This document shows, piece after piece, positions 1 through 6,913 of a stretch of 10,417 nt of DNA; within the stretch, counting starts at the first letter, position 1, and each line of letters begins with the position of its first letter. Made by a program: the position numbers and the translations under genes. The notes beneath the pieces are model-generated. The model ran no database searches. It was not told the DNA's origin and saw nothing but the letters and a program-made list of their open reading frames with translations. The DNA comes from Pseudomonadota bacterium (lineage in GTDB: Bacteria > Pseudomonadota > Gammaproteobacteria > GRL18), in assembly GCA_030632745.1 (NCBI GenBank), contig DAOVUE010000013.1, positions 1 to 10,417 of the forward strand. The letters run 5' to 3'.

Positions 1-101
1 ATAGAGTGACTATGAATAAATCCAAAATAGTCAGTAAAACCCTTAATCTACAGCACCTTAGTCATTCACGCTACGATCCAACTGAGTTATTTAGGTTTAT
101 A

Positions 102-153
102 GCTTGTCGCAAAAGTTTGCAGTAAAAGTTTGTCGCAAAAGCTTGTAGTAGCA
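102..153. repeat. two degenerate 26-bp direct repeats
   Basis: Two adjacent 26-bp units (102-127 and 128-153) differ at five positions and share the exact 12-mer TTGTCGCAAAAG at 104-115 and 130-141. The first unit also contains the small inverted repeat GCAAA-AG-TTTGC (109-120). The following sequence to about 175 continues with shorter GTAGTA-like repeats. This could be a locally slipped or duplicated AT-rich leader, or a pair of protein-binding sites upstream of bamA. Nothing in the sequence decides between these. Confidence 0.6.
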
Positions 154-172
154 TGTAGTAATAGTTTAGTAG

Positions 173-178
173 TATAAA
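173..178 (+). promoter_or_regulatory. weak -10 candidate (TATAAA) for bamA
   Basis: TATAAA lies about 40 bp upstream of the preferred bamA start, which would give a transcript start near 185 and leave the GGAG ribosome binding site at 205-208 on the mRNA. No convincing -35 hexamer sits at 16-18 bp spacing. I also found no sigma-E-like GGAACTT/TCTGA pair, although bamA is a sigma-E target in E. coli. In AT-rich DNA such a -10 match can easily arise by chance. Confidence 0.25.
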
Positions 179-204
179 TCTGGTATTTATCGGACATTAT
201 GATT

Positions 205-208
205 GGAG
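205..208 (+). promoter_or_regulatory. ribosome binding site deciding the bamA start
   Basis: GGAG ends eight bases before the ATG at 217. The earlier in-frame ATG at 199 has no Shine-Dalgarno-like sequence in front of it. Using 217 also gives a cleaner signal peptide (Met-Arg-His, then a hydrophobic stretch), so I place the bamA start there. Confidence 0.65.
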
Positions 209-216
209 CCCGTTTA

Positions 217-2562
217 ATGAGACATGTTTTTTTACCTTTTATCTTTATCATTTCTTTTGCTGCAAGTCATAGTGCTTTGTCGAGGACTTTATTTGTAGTT
301 GATGATATTCGGGTTGAAGGTTTACAACGTATTTCAGCGGGTACTGTATTTAACTATCTGCCGTTAAAAATTGGTGATTCTGTAGATGAGCATTTAATCT
401 CAAAATCAATTCGTGAATTATATAAAACTGGTTTTTTTAAAGATGTACGTCTTGAACGTGAAGGTCAGACACTGATTGTTTCTGTTTTAGAACGTCCTGC
501 AATTGCAAGTATTGAATTTGATGGCAATAAGGATATTGAAACTGAAGGACTGGAAAAGGCTTTAAAACAAATTGGTTTCGCCGAAGGGCGGGTATACGAT
601 AAATCAATTGTACAACGGGTTGTTGCAGAGCTGGAACGTCAGTATTATGCCCGGGGTAAATATTCAGTACGCATTGATACGCAGGTTACTCCTTTGGAAC
701 GTAATCGTGTCGGTATTAAAATTGATGTTTCAGAAGGGCTGGTGACGACTATTAATCAAATTAACATGGTGGGTAATAATGTTTTTGATACGGATACTCT
801 ACTGGATGAAATGGAATTAACAACTCCAACTTTATTTTCTTTCTATACTAAAACTGATCAGTACTCAAAACAAAAATTATCAGGCGATCTGGAAAAATTA
901 CGTTCCTACTATCTTGACAGGGGCTATCTTAATTTTAAAATTGACTCTACTCAGGTTGCAATTACTCCTGATAAAAAACATATTTATATTACTATCAATA
1001 TGACAGAAGGTGATAAATATACTATTAAAGAGGTTAAGCTGGCAGGAGACTTAATTATAGATCCAAAAGAGATTTTTCCTTCAGTTAAAATACGTAAAGG
1101 GCAATATTTCTCCAGAAAACATATTACTGAAACCAGTGAGGCTATTGTTGATTTACTGGGTAGAGAGGGTTATGCCTTTTCTAATGTTAATCCTATTCCC
1201 CAGGTGGATGATAAGACAAAGGAAGTGACTTTGACTTTTTTTGTTGACCCCGGAGACAGAGTTTATGTTCGACGTGTGAGTATTATTGGTAATACCAATA
1301 CAGAAGATGAGGTTATTCGCCGTGAGATTAGGCAATTCGAAGATGCCTGGATATCAACGACCAGTGTTGAACGTTCAAAAGCCCGTCTGAGCCGCTTAGG
1401 TTTTTTTAAAGAAGTCAGTGTTGAAACTCCTGCCGTACCCGGCAGCAGTGACCTGGTGGATGTTATTTATACCGTAGAAGAACAATCAACGGGCAGTATT
1501 AACGCCGGTGCCGGTTTCTCCCAATCTGACGGGGTTGTTTTTAACTTTAGTATTACTCAGGATAATTTCCTGGGTACAGGTAACCGTTATGGTATTGGTG
1601 TTAATACCAGTGATGCTGATACACTTTATAGTTTTAATGTAACAGATCCTTATTTTACTAAGGACGGTATCAGTCGAACTTTTCGTTTTACCTGGCGGGA
1701 AACAGATATGGATGAAGAGAATCTTTCTAATTATTCAACCGATAATTACAGTGGGGGTGTTGGTTTCGGTGTGCCTATCAATGAATTTGATCGTATTGGC
1801 TTTGCCCTGGATTATGAACGTACAAAAATTGATTTACCCAATGATTTAACCGATACATCCTATGATATAGTAGAATTTGTTGTTAAAGAAGGTGATGAGT
1901 TTGATATTCTAAGGTTCTCAGCTAACTGGTCCCACGATAGTCGCAATAAATCAATTTTTCCTACACGGGGAGCTTTACAAAGCTTATCTGGAGATGTTGC
2001 GTTGCCCGGTAGTGATATACAGTTTTATCATATCAATTATACTCAGCAGCGTTTTTATCCTTTAAGCCGAAGCACAACTTTGATGTTAAGAGGTAATCTG
2101 GGTTATGCAGATACTATTGGCGGTGATTCATTTCCTCCATTTGAAAAATACTATGCCGGTGGTATGAATGATGTGCGCGGTTATAAGTCTAATACTCTGG
2201 GACCAAGAGCTGATGAAATACATTACATTCCCAGTATTGGCGGCCGTCCGCCCTTTGAACTGTTTCCTACAGATGATCCTTTAGGAGGACAGTTAAAAGT
2301 AGTGGCTAATGCTGAGGTTATTCTACCGATTCCTTTTGTGAAAGATTCTTCGGCCTATCGTTTGAGCGGCTTTGTTGATGCTGGTAATGTATTTGCTGAA
2401 GCAGGTGATTTTGATGCAGGTGAATTACGCTATACTACAGGTCTTTCCGGATCATGGCTCAGCCCGTTTGGTATGCTGCGGGTTAGTATTGCAGCACCAC
2501 TCAATGAAAAAGATGGTGATGACACAGAAGTGTTTCAATTTTCTTTCGGCCAGGGTTTTTAA
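217..2562 (+). CDS. bamA: BamA, outer-membrane protein assembly factor (Omp85 family)
   Basis: BamA is the core of the BAM complex, which folds and inserts beta-barrel proteins into the outer membrane. The 781-residue product (E. coli: 810) begins with a signal peptide (Met-Arg-His plus a hydrophobic core, probable cleavage after Ala-Leu-Ser near residue 22). Five POTRA domains follow (about 25-94, 95-174, 177-266, 268-346 and 349-425); the first carries the typical FVVDDIRVEGLQRIS stretch. A 16-strand barrel fills about 426-781. The barrel has the conserved loop-6 motif as VRGY (653-656), usually VRGF or VRGY in this family, and the chain ends in Phe, the expected outer-membrane signal. The longest frame starts at 199 and adds six residues, but it lacks a ribosome binding site. 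The position before skp-lpxD-fabZ-lpxA-lpxB is the classical one. No damage is visible. Confidence 0.96.
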   Translation: MRHVFLPFIFIISFAASHSALSRTLFVVDDIRVEGLQRISAGTVFNYLPLKIGDSVDEHLISKSIRELYKTGFFKDVRLEREGQTLIVSVLERPAIASIEFDGNKDIETEGLEKALKQIGFAEGRVYDKSIVQRVVAELERQYYARGKYSVRIDTQVTPLERNRVGIKIDVSEGLVTTINQINMVGNNVFDTDTLLDEMELTTPTLFSFYTKTDQYSKQKLSGDLEKLRSYYLDRGYLNFKIDSTQVAITPDKKHIYITINMTEGDKYTIKEVKLAGDLIIDPKEIFPSVKIRKGQYFSRKHITETSEAIVDLLGREGYAFSNVNPIPQVDDKTKEVTLTFFVDPGDRVYVRRVSIIGNTNTEDEVIRREIRQFEDAWISTTSVERSKARLSRLGFFKEVSVETPAVPGSSDLVDVIYTVEEQSTGSINAGAGFSQSDGVVFNFSITQDNFLGTGNRYGIGVNTSDADTLYSFNVTDPYFTKDGISRTFRFTWRETDMDEENLSNYSTDNYSGGVGFGVPINEFDRIGFALDYERTKIDLPNDLTDTSYDIVEFVVKEGDEFDILRFSANWSHDSRNKSIFPTRGALQSLSGDVALPGSDIQFYHINYTQQRFYPLSRSTTLMLRGNLGYADTIGGDSFPPFEKYYAGGMNDVRGYKSNTLGPRADEIHYIPSIGGRPPFELFPTDDPLGGQLKVVANAEVILPIPFVKDSSAYRLSGFVDAGNVFAEAGDFDAGELRYTTGLSGSWLSPFGMLRVSIAAPLNEKDGDDTEVFQFSFGQGF

Positions 2563-2572
2563 AACTTTTTTA

Positions 2573-2607
2573 TTTATTTGATGGTTTTTATTTGGTTTTT
2601 ATTTGAT
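2573..2607. repeat. T-rich degenerate tandem repeat after bamA
   Basis: TTTATTTGAT occurs at 2573-2582 and 2598-2607, with TTTATTTGGT between them at 2587-2596; the 10-mer TTTTTATTTG is exact at 2585-2594 and 2596-2605. It lies just behind the bamA stop codon. The T-runs are not preceded by a stable GC-rich hairpin, so I do not call it an intrinsic terminator. It may be simple slippage, or an AT-rich upstream element for the promoter-like sequence before skp. Confidence 0.6.
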
Positions 2608-2634
2608 AGTTGGTTTGATATAGCATACTATCAA
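2603..2634. repeat. 8-bp perfect inverted repeat in the bamA-skp gap
   Basis: TTGATAGT (2603-2610) is the exact reverse complement of ACTATCAA (2627-2634), with 16 bp between. An overlapping alternative pairs AGTT with AACT and GATA with TATC inside the same stretch. No T-run follows, which argues against a terminator. It lies about 46 bp upstream of the TATAAT at 2680, where a regulator-binding dyad could sit; that role is inference only. Confidence 0.45.
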
Positions 2635-2655
2635 CTGGTTAATAAATAATAGTAT

Positions 2656-2685
2656 TTCGTGTTATTGTGTGTGAAAGTGTATAAT
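2656..2685 (+). promoter_or_regulatory. candidate sigma-70 promoter for skp
   Basis: A perfect -10 hexamer, TATAAT, lies at 2680-2685. The best -35 match is TTCGTG at 2656-2661 with an 18-bp spacer, a weak hexamer. The transcript would start near 2692, leaving a leader of only about 12 bases, which still includes the AGGA at 2694-2697. This would allow skp-lpxD and possibly later genes to be transcribed apart from bamA; E. coli also has promoters inside this cluster. Confidence 0.4.
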
Positions 2686-2693
2686 CGTATTTT

Positions 2694-2697
2694 AGGA
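2694..2697 (+). promoter_or_regulatory. ribosome binding site deciding the skp start
   Basis: AGGA stands six bases before the ATG at 2704. The same frame is open further upstream from a GTG at 2659, but that would place charged residues ahead of the signal peptide and has no ribosome binding site, so 2704 is preferred. Confidence 0.7.
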
Positions 2698-2703
2698 AAA
2701 AAA

Positions 2704-3219
2704 ATGACAAATTATTCTCGATTAATTGTTCTGATGATGTTTATGTGTGTCAGCTCATTGGTTTTTGCCGAACAAAAAATTGCTTTTGTAAATCAGGCTA
2801 AGCTCTTGCAAAAAGCACCTCAGGCGGAATCTGCCCGAACCAGACTACAAAAAGAGTTTGCTAAAAGAGATAAAGATCTGGTCAGTCTGCAAAAGAAAAT
2901 ACAGAGCAATAGCGAAAAATTACAAAAAGATTCTGCTATTTTATCCACAGCAGAACTCAATAAATTAAAAAGAAAAATTACTTTATTAAACCGTGATTTG
3001 GAACGGGATAAGGCGGCCTTTAAAGAAGACCTGAGCATTCGCCAGAATGAAGAACTCATTAAATTACAAAAATCTATTATAGAATCCATTCAGACTGTCG
3101 CAGTAAAAGAACAATATGATTTAATTCTGAGTGAAGGTATTGTTTTTGCCAGTAAGCGGACTGATATTACCGATAAAATTCTTTCACAGCTGAAAAAACA
3201 GTATCAGAAGGGAAAATAA
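2704..3219 (+). CDS. skp: Skp/OmpH-family periplasmic chaperone
   Basis: Skp is a trimeric periplasmic chaperone that holds unfolded outer-membrane proteins and delivers them to BamA. The product is 171 residues (E. coli: 161). It has a clear signal peptide with a hydrophobic core at about 7-20 and the site Val-Phe-Ala before Glu at 22/23. The mature chain opens with the typical strand KIAFVN. A long, highly charged helical region rich in Lys, Glu and Gln (about 35-135) forms the coiled-coil tentacles. It closes with the conserved YDLILSEGIVFA segment (138-149), a final strand and a helix. Low overall sequence conservation is normal here; the fold pattern and the place between bamA and lpxD make the call safe. 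lpxD starts 7 bp after the stop. Confidence 0.93.
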   Translation: MTNYSRLIVLMMFMCVSSLVFAEQKIAFVNQAKLLQKAPQAESARTRLQKEFAKRDKDLVSLQKKIQSNSEKLQKDSAILSTAELNKLKRKITLLNRDLERDKAAFKEDLSIRQNEELIKLQKSIIESIQTVAVKEQYDLILSEGIVFASKRTDITDKILSQLKKQYQKGK

Positions 3220-3226
3220 CGATTTA

Positions 3227-4258
3227 ATGTCAATTCCAACTCGACAGGCAGGAATTCAGGAGCTTGCCGATCTGATTGATGCTGAAATTGTTGGTAGTCG
3301 GGAAGTTTCTATCTCCGCTATTGCAACACTTGAGTTGGCCGGTGAGCATGATCTGAGTTTCTTTTCTAATCGAAAGTATCATCAGTATTTATCGACTACA
3401 AAAGCCGCTATCGTTATTTTGCATGCAGATGATGTCAGACAATGTCCTGCTAATGCTATAGTGACAGATGATCCGTATTTGGCTTATGCCAAAATAGCGG
3501 CTTATTTAACAGCATCTGCTGCCGAAAAAACGGCTATTGATGCAAGTGCCGTTATTGCAGAGGATGTAGAGCTGGGTGAAAATGTCACTATCGAAGCTCA
3601 TACTATTATCGGCAGTGGCTGTAAAATGGGTGATAATGTTTTTTTAAGTGCCAATTGTGTGCTTGGAGACGGGGTTAATATTGGTAATAATAGTTTATTG
3701 TACTCCAATGTCTCTGTATATTCCGGTGTCTCTATTGGGGATAATGTTATTATTCACTCAGGTGCTGTATTAGGAAGTGACGGTTTTGGAATTGCTAATG
3801 AACAGGGAAAATGGTTAAAAGTACCTCAATTGGGTTCTTTGCGCATTGCTGATCAGGTTGAAATAGGTGCTAATACCACCATCGATCGAGGTGCTATTGA
3901 AGATACTATTATTGAACAGGGCGTTAAATTAGATAATTTGATACAAATTGCTCATAATGTTCAAATTGGTGAAAATACAGCAATAGCAGGTTGTGTCGGG
4001 ATTGCAGGCAGTACCACAATAGGTAAAAATTGTGCCATTGGCGGCGGGGCAGGTATAGTGGGACATTTAACAATAGCTGATAATGTTCATATTACCGCAA
4101 CCTCATTAGTCACTAAATCAATTAAACATTCCGGAGTCTATTCCTCTGGAATGCCACTACAAGAAAATAATCAATGGCATAAGAATTTCATTCGATTTAA
4201 GCAGCTTGATAGTATGGCCAGGCGTTTAAAGCAAGTGGAAAGACAGTTAGACCGCTGA
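3227..4258 (+). CDS. lpxD: LpxD, UDP-3-O-(3-hydroxyacyl)glucosamine N-acyltransferase
   Basis: LpxD is the third enzyme of lipid A synthesis; it moves a 3-hydroxyacyl chain from ACP onto the 2-amino group of UDP-3-O-acyl-glucosamine in the cytoplasm. The 343-residue protein (E. coli: 341) has the N-terminal uridine-binding domain (about 1-100), a left-handed beta-helix of hexapeptide repeats (about 105-300) and a C-terminal helical tail. The expected catalytic His is His243 in IQIAHNV (E. coli His239), and His280 in the later GH pair is also kept. Leu294 aligns with E. coli Met290, reported to gauge acyl length. The usual Tyr-His of the VxIYH repeat reads Tyr-Ser at 165-166. The start has no strong ribosome binding site at normal spacing (AGAAGGG ends 14 bases upstream), so coupling to skp translation is likely. 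Confidence 0.97.
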   Translation: MSIPTRQAGIQELADLIDAEIVGSREVSISAIATLELAGEHDLSFFSNRKYHQYLSTTKAAIVILHADDVRQCPANAIVTDDPYLAYAKIAAYLTASAAEKTAIDASAVIAEDVELGENVTIEAHTIIGSGCKMGDNVFLSANCVLGDGVNIGNNSLLYSNVSVYSGVSIGDNVIIHSGAVLGSDGFGIANEQGKWLKVPQLGSLRIADQVEIGANTTIDRGAIEDTIIEQGVKLDNLIQIAHNVQIGENTAIAGCVGIAGSTTIGKNCAIGGGAGIVGHLTIADNVHITATSLVTKSIKHSGVYSSGMPLQENNQWHKNFIRFKQLDSMARRLKQVERQLDR

Positions 4259-4285
4259 ATAAAGCTTCTAAGCAACTTTTGTTAT

Positions 4286-4331
4286 CCTCCATTATTTATA
4301 GAAATTTAATGTTACTATAAATCAATGGTGG
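4286..4331 (+). repeat. hairpin-forming inverted repeat in the fabZ leader (local form)
   Basis: The left arm 4289-4301 (CCATTATTTATAG) pairs with 4315-4328 (CTATAAAT-C-AATGG), giving 13 base pairs with C4323 bulged. Past a T-T mismatch, two more G-C pairs form (4286-4287 with 4330-4331). The loop is 13 bases, 4302-4314. The stem is long for an intergenic region, but no T-run follows 4331, so it does not look like an intrinsic terminator. It lies 28 bp behind the lpxD stop and could protect or process the mRNA, or bind a regulator as DNA. Confidence 0.6.
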
Positions 4332-4372
4332 CCAGATTCAAGTGTGGCTAAAGGTTATAGACTATAAATAAT
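4291..4372 (+). repeat. alternative long-range pairing in the fabZ leader, competing with the local hairpin
   Basis: The same left arm, ATTATTTATAG at 4291-4301, is also the exact reverse complement of CTATAAATAAT at 4362-4372 (11 bp, no mismatch). That pairing would enclose a small hairpin TGGCCA/TGGCTA (4329-4334 with 4345-4350, one G-U pair). It excludes the local 4286-4331 hairpin. A third dyad, TTATAG-A-CTATAA (4355-4367), overlaps its right arm. The repeated CTATAAAT element (direct at 4315 and 4362, inverted at 4294-4301) could be an operator family or alternative mRNA folds. Neither form clearly covers the fabZ ribosome binding region near 4396-4401. Confidence 0.5.
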
Positions 4373-4405
4373 TTCACATAAAACGAAATTAAAAAGAAGA
4401 GTAAC

Positions 4406-4861
4406 ATGGAAAATCAACTTAACTCTATGGATATTAATGATATCCTGGAACACTTACCGCATCGCTACCCCTTTTTATTAGTTGATAAAGTCATAGCTTT
4501 TGAAGCAGGTAAGTCATTGTTGGCTCTAAAAAATGTCACTTATAATGAACCTCAGTTTACCGGACATTTCCCACAAAAACCTATTTTACCCGGAGTGCTG
4601 GTTATCGAGGCACTGGCTCAGGCTACTGGAATTTTAGCCTACAAATCAACCGGTACCAAGGCTGATGATAAATCATTATACTATCTGGTTGGCATTGATA
4701 AGGCGCGTTTTAAACGTCCGGTTAATCCTGGAGAACAATTAATGCTGAAGGTTGAAGTGATTAAAAAGATGCGTGGCGTGTGGAAGTTTACCGCTGAGGC
4801 TAGTGTTGATGAGCATCTGGTGGCTTCTGCAGAATTAATGTGTGCAGAGAGAGATGCCTGA
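4406..4861 (+). CDS. fabZ: FabZ, 3-hydroxyacyl-ACP dehydratase
   Basis: FabZ removes water from 3-hydroxyacyl-ACP to give trans-2-enoyl-ACP in fatty acid elongation, in the cytoplasm. It draws on the same 3-hydroxyacyl-ACP pool that LpxA and LpxD use, which is the usual explanation for its place between them. The product is 151 residues, the same as E. coli FabZ, with a single hot-dog fold. The motif [11 protein letters not shown] (17-27) and the catalytic pair His54 (GHFP) and Glu68 ([10 protein letters not shown]) are intact, as is the RFKRPV segment (101-106). The start at 4406 fits the E. coli length exactly; the preceding AGAAGAG is a modest ribosome binding site. A 147-bp leader with inverted repeats separates it from lpxD. 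lpxA starts 5 bp after the stop. Confidence 0.97.
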   Translation: MENQLNSMDINDILEHLPHRYPFLLVDKVIAFEAGKSLLALKNVTYNEPQFTGHFPQKPILPGVLVIEALAQATGILAYKSTGTKADDKSLYYLVGIDKARFKRPVNPGEQLMLKVEVIKKMRGVWKFTAEASVDEHLVASAELMCAERDA

Positions 4862-4866
4862 AAATA

Positions 4867-5679
4867 ATGATGAGTGAAGCCAGCTCCAATTCTAAAAGCA
4901 GTCCGTTAATACATCCAACTGCAATCATTGATCCTTCTGCCGAGTTGTCAGATGATATTGAAATTGGAGCTTATTCAGTTATTGGAGCTAAAGTTAAAAT
5001 TGATACGGGTAATAAAATTGCCTCCCATGTTGTTATTAACGGCCCCACAACTATAGGAAAAGAGAATACTTTTTATCAGTTTGGTTCAATTGGTGAAGCA
5101 CCCCAGGATAAAAAATATCAGGGGGAAGATACTACTTTGGCAATCGGTGATAGAAATGTTATTCGGGAATTTACTACACTCAATAGAGGGACCGCTCAGG
5201 ATCGTGGTGCAACCACTATAGGTGACGATAATTTAATTATGGCCTATGTGCATATAGCCCATGATTGTCTGTTAGGTAATGATATTATTTTAGCCAACAA
5301 TGTGGCTCTCGCAGGTCATGTGAATATTCATAGCCACGCAATACTGGGCGGCTATTCATTAATCCATCAGTTTTGCACCATAGGTTCCTATTGCTTTACT
5401 GCAATGAATAGTGTTATTTCTAAAGATGTGCCGCCTTATGTCATGGTTTCCGGTCATATGGCCAAACCTCATGGTTTAAATCTGGAAGGGTTAAAACGCC
5501 AGGGGCATTCTGCAGACGTTATAAAATCAATAAAACTAGCCTATAAAGCACTCTACCGTTCTAATTTGACCTTTGATGATGCATTGACAGAAGTGAGTGA
5601 ACTGGAAACAAACTGTAAAGAATTATCTATTATGGTTGATTTTCTGCATAATCATGTGAATCGTGGAATTATTCGCTGA
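4867..5679 (+). CDS. lpxA: LpxA, UDP-N-acetylglucosamine O-acyltransferase
   Basis: LpxA performs the first step of lipid A synthesis, putting a 3-hydroxyacyl chain from ACP on the 3-OH of UDP-GlcNAc. From ATG 4867 the product is 270 residues (E. coli: 262). It has a left-handed beta-helix of hexapeptide repeats (about 16-195) followed by the C-terminal helical domain ending RGIIR. The catalytic His132 (HIAHDC; E. coli His125) is present, as are the counterparts of E. coli His122, His144 and His160 (129, 151, 167). Met180 replaces E. coli Gly173, the acyl-length ruler; Pseudomonas aeruginosa LpxA also has Met there and uses C10 chains. An in-frame ATG at 4840 would overlap fabZ by 22 bases and add nine residues with no family counterpart; ATG 4870 is a third option. 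The stop overlaps the lpxB start. Confidence 0.97.
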   Translation: MMSEASSNSKSSPLIHPTAIIDPSAELSDDIEIGAYSVIGAKVKIDTGNKIASHVVINGPTTIGKENTFYQFGSIGEAPQDKKYQGEDTTLAIGDRNVIREFTTLNRGTAQDRGATTIGDDNLIMAYVHIAHDCLLGNDIILANNVALAGHVNIHSHAILGGYSLIHQFCTIGSYCFTAMNSVISKDVPPYVMVSGHMAKPHGLNLEGLKRQGHSADVIKSIKLAYKALYRSNLTFDDALTEVSELETNCKELSIMVDFLHNHVNRGIIR

Positions 5680-6905
5680 TGCGCATAGGTATTATTGTCG
5701 GTGAAGCCTCGGGTGATATTCTGGCTTCCGGTCTGATTAATGCCATTTTAGAAAAATATCCAACAGCTGAATTTGAAGGAATTGCAGGTCCATTAATGAT
5801 TCAAGCTGGGTGCAAAGCGCTTTATCCTGCTGAAAAACTATCGGTGATGGGCTTAGTAGAAGTTCTATCTCATTATCGGGAATTGTCAAAGATTCGTAAA
5901 ACCTTAATCCAGTACTTCATAAACAATCCTCCAGATGTCTTTATCGGTGTCGATGCCCCGGATTTTAACCTGGGAGTTGAAACTGCATTAAAACAGGCAG
6001 GCATCGGTACTATACATTATGTAAGCCCCTCGGTGTGGGCATGGCGTCAGTATCGTGTGGCTAAAATTTCACGCGCAGTGGATTTAATGCTGACGTTGTT
6101 TCCTTTCGAAGCCCGGTTTTATGAAAATCATAATATACTGGTAAAATATGTCGGGCATACGCTGGCCGATGAAATTGAACTAAGTCATGATAATTTACAG
6201 ATTATGCTTCAAGCCAGACAATCTCTGGCCCTGAATGTTGAAACGCAACAGCAGATTATTGCCGTTTTGCCTGGTAGTCGGATGTCTGAAGTCACTCGAT
6301 TGTCAAAACCCTTTATCGCCGCTTTATTGCAATGTCTGCAAATTAAGCCCGAACTTATCTTCGCCATTCCATTGATTAATACTAAAACCCGACAGGTTTT
6401 TGAACAGGAATTAAATCAGCAAATCAGCCAGTATAGTGACTCTATTTCCCCTGACAAGCAAAAAAAGCAGGGACAACAGGAATTGCGATCCCGGTTTGTC
6501 TTATTTGATGGCCATTCAAGAGAGGTTATGGCGGCCTCTAATGCAGTGCTGCTGGCTTCCGGAACCGCCGCTTTAGAAGCACTATTATTGAAAAAACCCA
6601 TGCTGGTGGCCTATAAATTATCACCTGTTACCTATTGGATTGCTAAACGTCTGTTACGCGTGCCTTATTATTCTTTGCCTAATCTATTAGCAGGTGAATA
6701 TCTGGTCGAAGAAATAACACAAAATGATGTGTGTGCCGATACATTAACTCCCAAAGTGCTGAATTTATTATCGGATGAGACATGGTGTGATAAATTAGAA
6801 ATCTTTGATGACATACATAAATTATTGCGTCAGTCAGCGAATCAAAAAGCTGCACGGGCGGTGATTGATTACTTAAAAGCTAACAATAAACTGGACGAGG
6901 CTTAG
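5679..6905 (+). CDS. lpxB: LpxB, lipid A disaccharide synthase
   Basis: LpxB (GT19 family) joins UDP-2,3-diacylglucosamine to lipid X (2,3-diacylglucosamine 1-phosphate), forming the beta-1',6 lipid A disaccharide at the inner face of the cytoplasmic membrane. The product is 408 residues (E. coli: 382). Family landmarks occur in order: VGEASGD (7-13), VDAPDFN (91-97), [10 protein letters not shown] (114-123), VGHTLAD (158-164), LPGSR (197-201), FDGHSREVM (276-284), LASGTAALE (292-300) and SLPNLLAGE (332-340). About 19 extra residues, rich in Gln, Ser and Lys (around 246-270), lie before the FDGHSRE motif compared with E. coli and account for most of the greater length. The start codon shares one base with the lpxA stop (TGATG), indicating translational coupling. 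rnhB follows after 8 bp. Confidence 0.97.
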   Translation: MRIGIIVGEASGDILASGLINAILEKYPTAEFEGIAGPLMIQAGCKALYPAEKLSVMGLVEVLSHYRELSKIRKTLIQYFINNPPDVFIGVDAPDFNLGVETALKQAGIGTIHYVSPSVWAWRQYRVAKISRAVDLMLTLFPFEARFYENHNILVKYVGHTLADEIELSHDNLQIMLQARQSLALNVETQQQIIAVLPGSRMSEVTRLSKPFIAALLQCLQIKPELIFAIPLINTKTRQVFEQELNQQISQYSDSISPDKQKKQGQQELRSRFVLFDGHSREVMAASNAVLLASGTAALEALLLKKPMLVAYKLSPVTYWIAKRLLRVPYYSLPNLLAGEYLVEEITQNDVCADTLTPKVLNLLSDETWCDKLEIFDDIHKLLRQSANQKAARAVIDYLKANNKLDEA

Positions 6906-6913
6906 GAGTTATT

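Larger units (their letters stand above)
1..216. other. region upstream of bamA, no assignable gene
   Basis: In most Gammaproteobacteria the end of rseP lies just before bamA. Here the first nine bases could be the last codons of an upstream gene (ATA GAG TGA), but that is too little to identify it. Another frame is open from the left edge to a TAA at 123-125 and contains an ATG at 12 (37 codons). Its peptide matches nothing I recognise and no good ribosome binding site precedes it, so I do not call it a gene. The rest is AT-rich and holds the short direct repeats and the weak promoter candidate listed separately. I find no hairpin followed by a T-run that would end an upstream transcript. 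Confidence 0.5.

Noticed and set aside
12..125. 37-codon open frame upstream of bamA
   Set aside because: No convincing ribosome binding site, no recognisable sequence, the frame is open from the left edge and its end lies in the direct repeats; support is too thin for a gene call.
102..180. CRISPR-like or iteron-like array
   Set aside because: Only two imperfect adjacent units with no spacers and no neighbouring cas or replication gene; too short for either.
2561..2580. Possible terminator right after bamA (T-run)
   Set aside because: The T-rich stretch is not preceded by a GC-rich stem; the only dyad at the stop (GTTTT-T-AAAAC) has no room for a loop.
4363..4368. TATAAA as a -10 element for a fabZ promoter
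   Set aside because: No acceptable -35 at 16-19 bp (nearest is TTCAAG at 20 bp), and the hexamer is part of the CTATAAAT repeats, so the match is expected there anyway.
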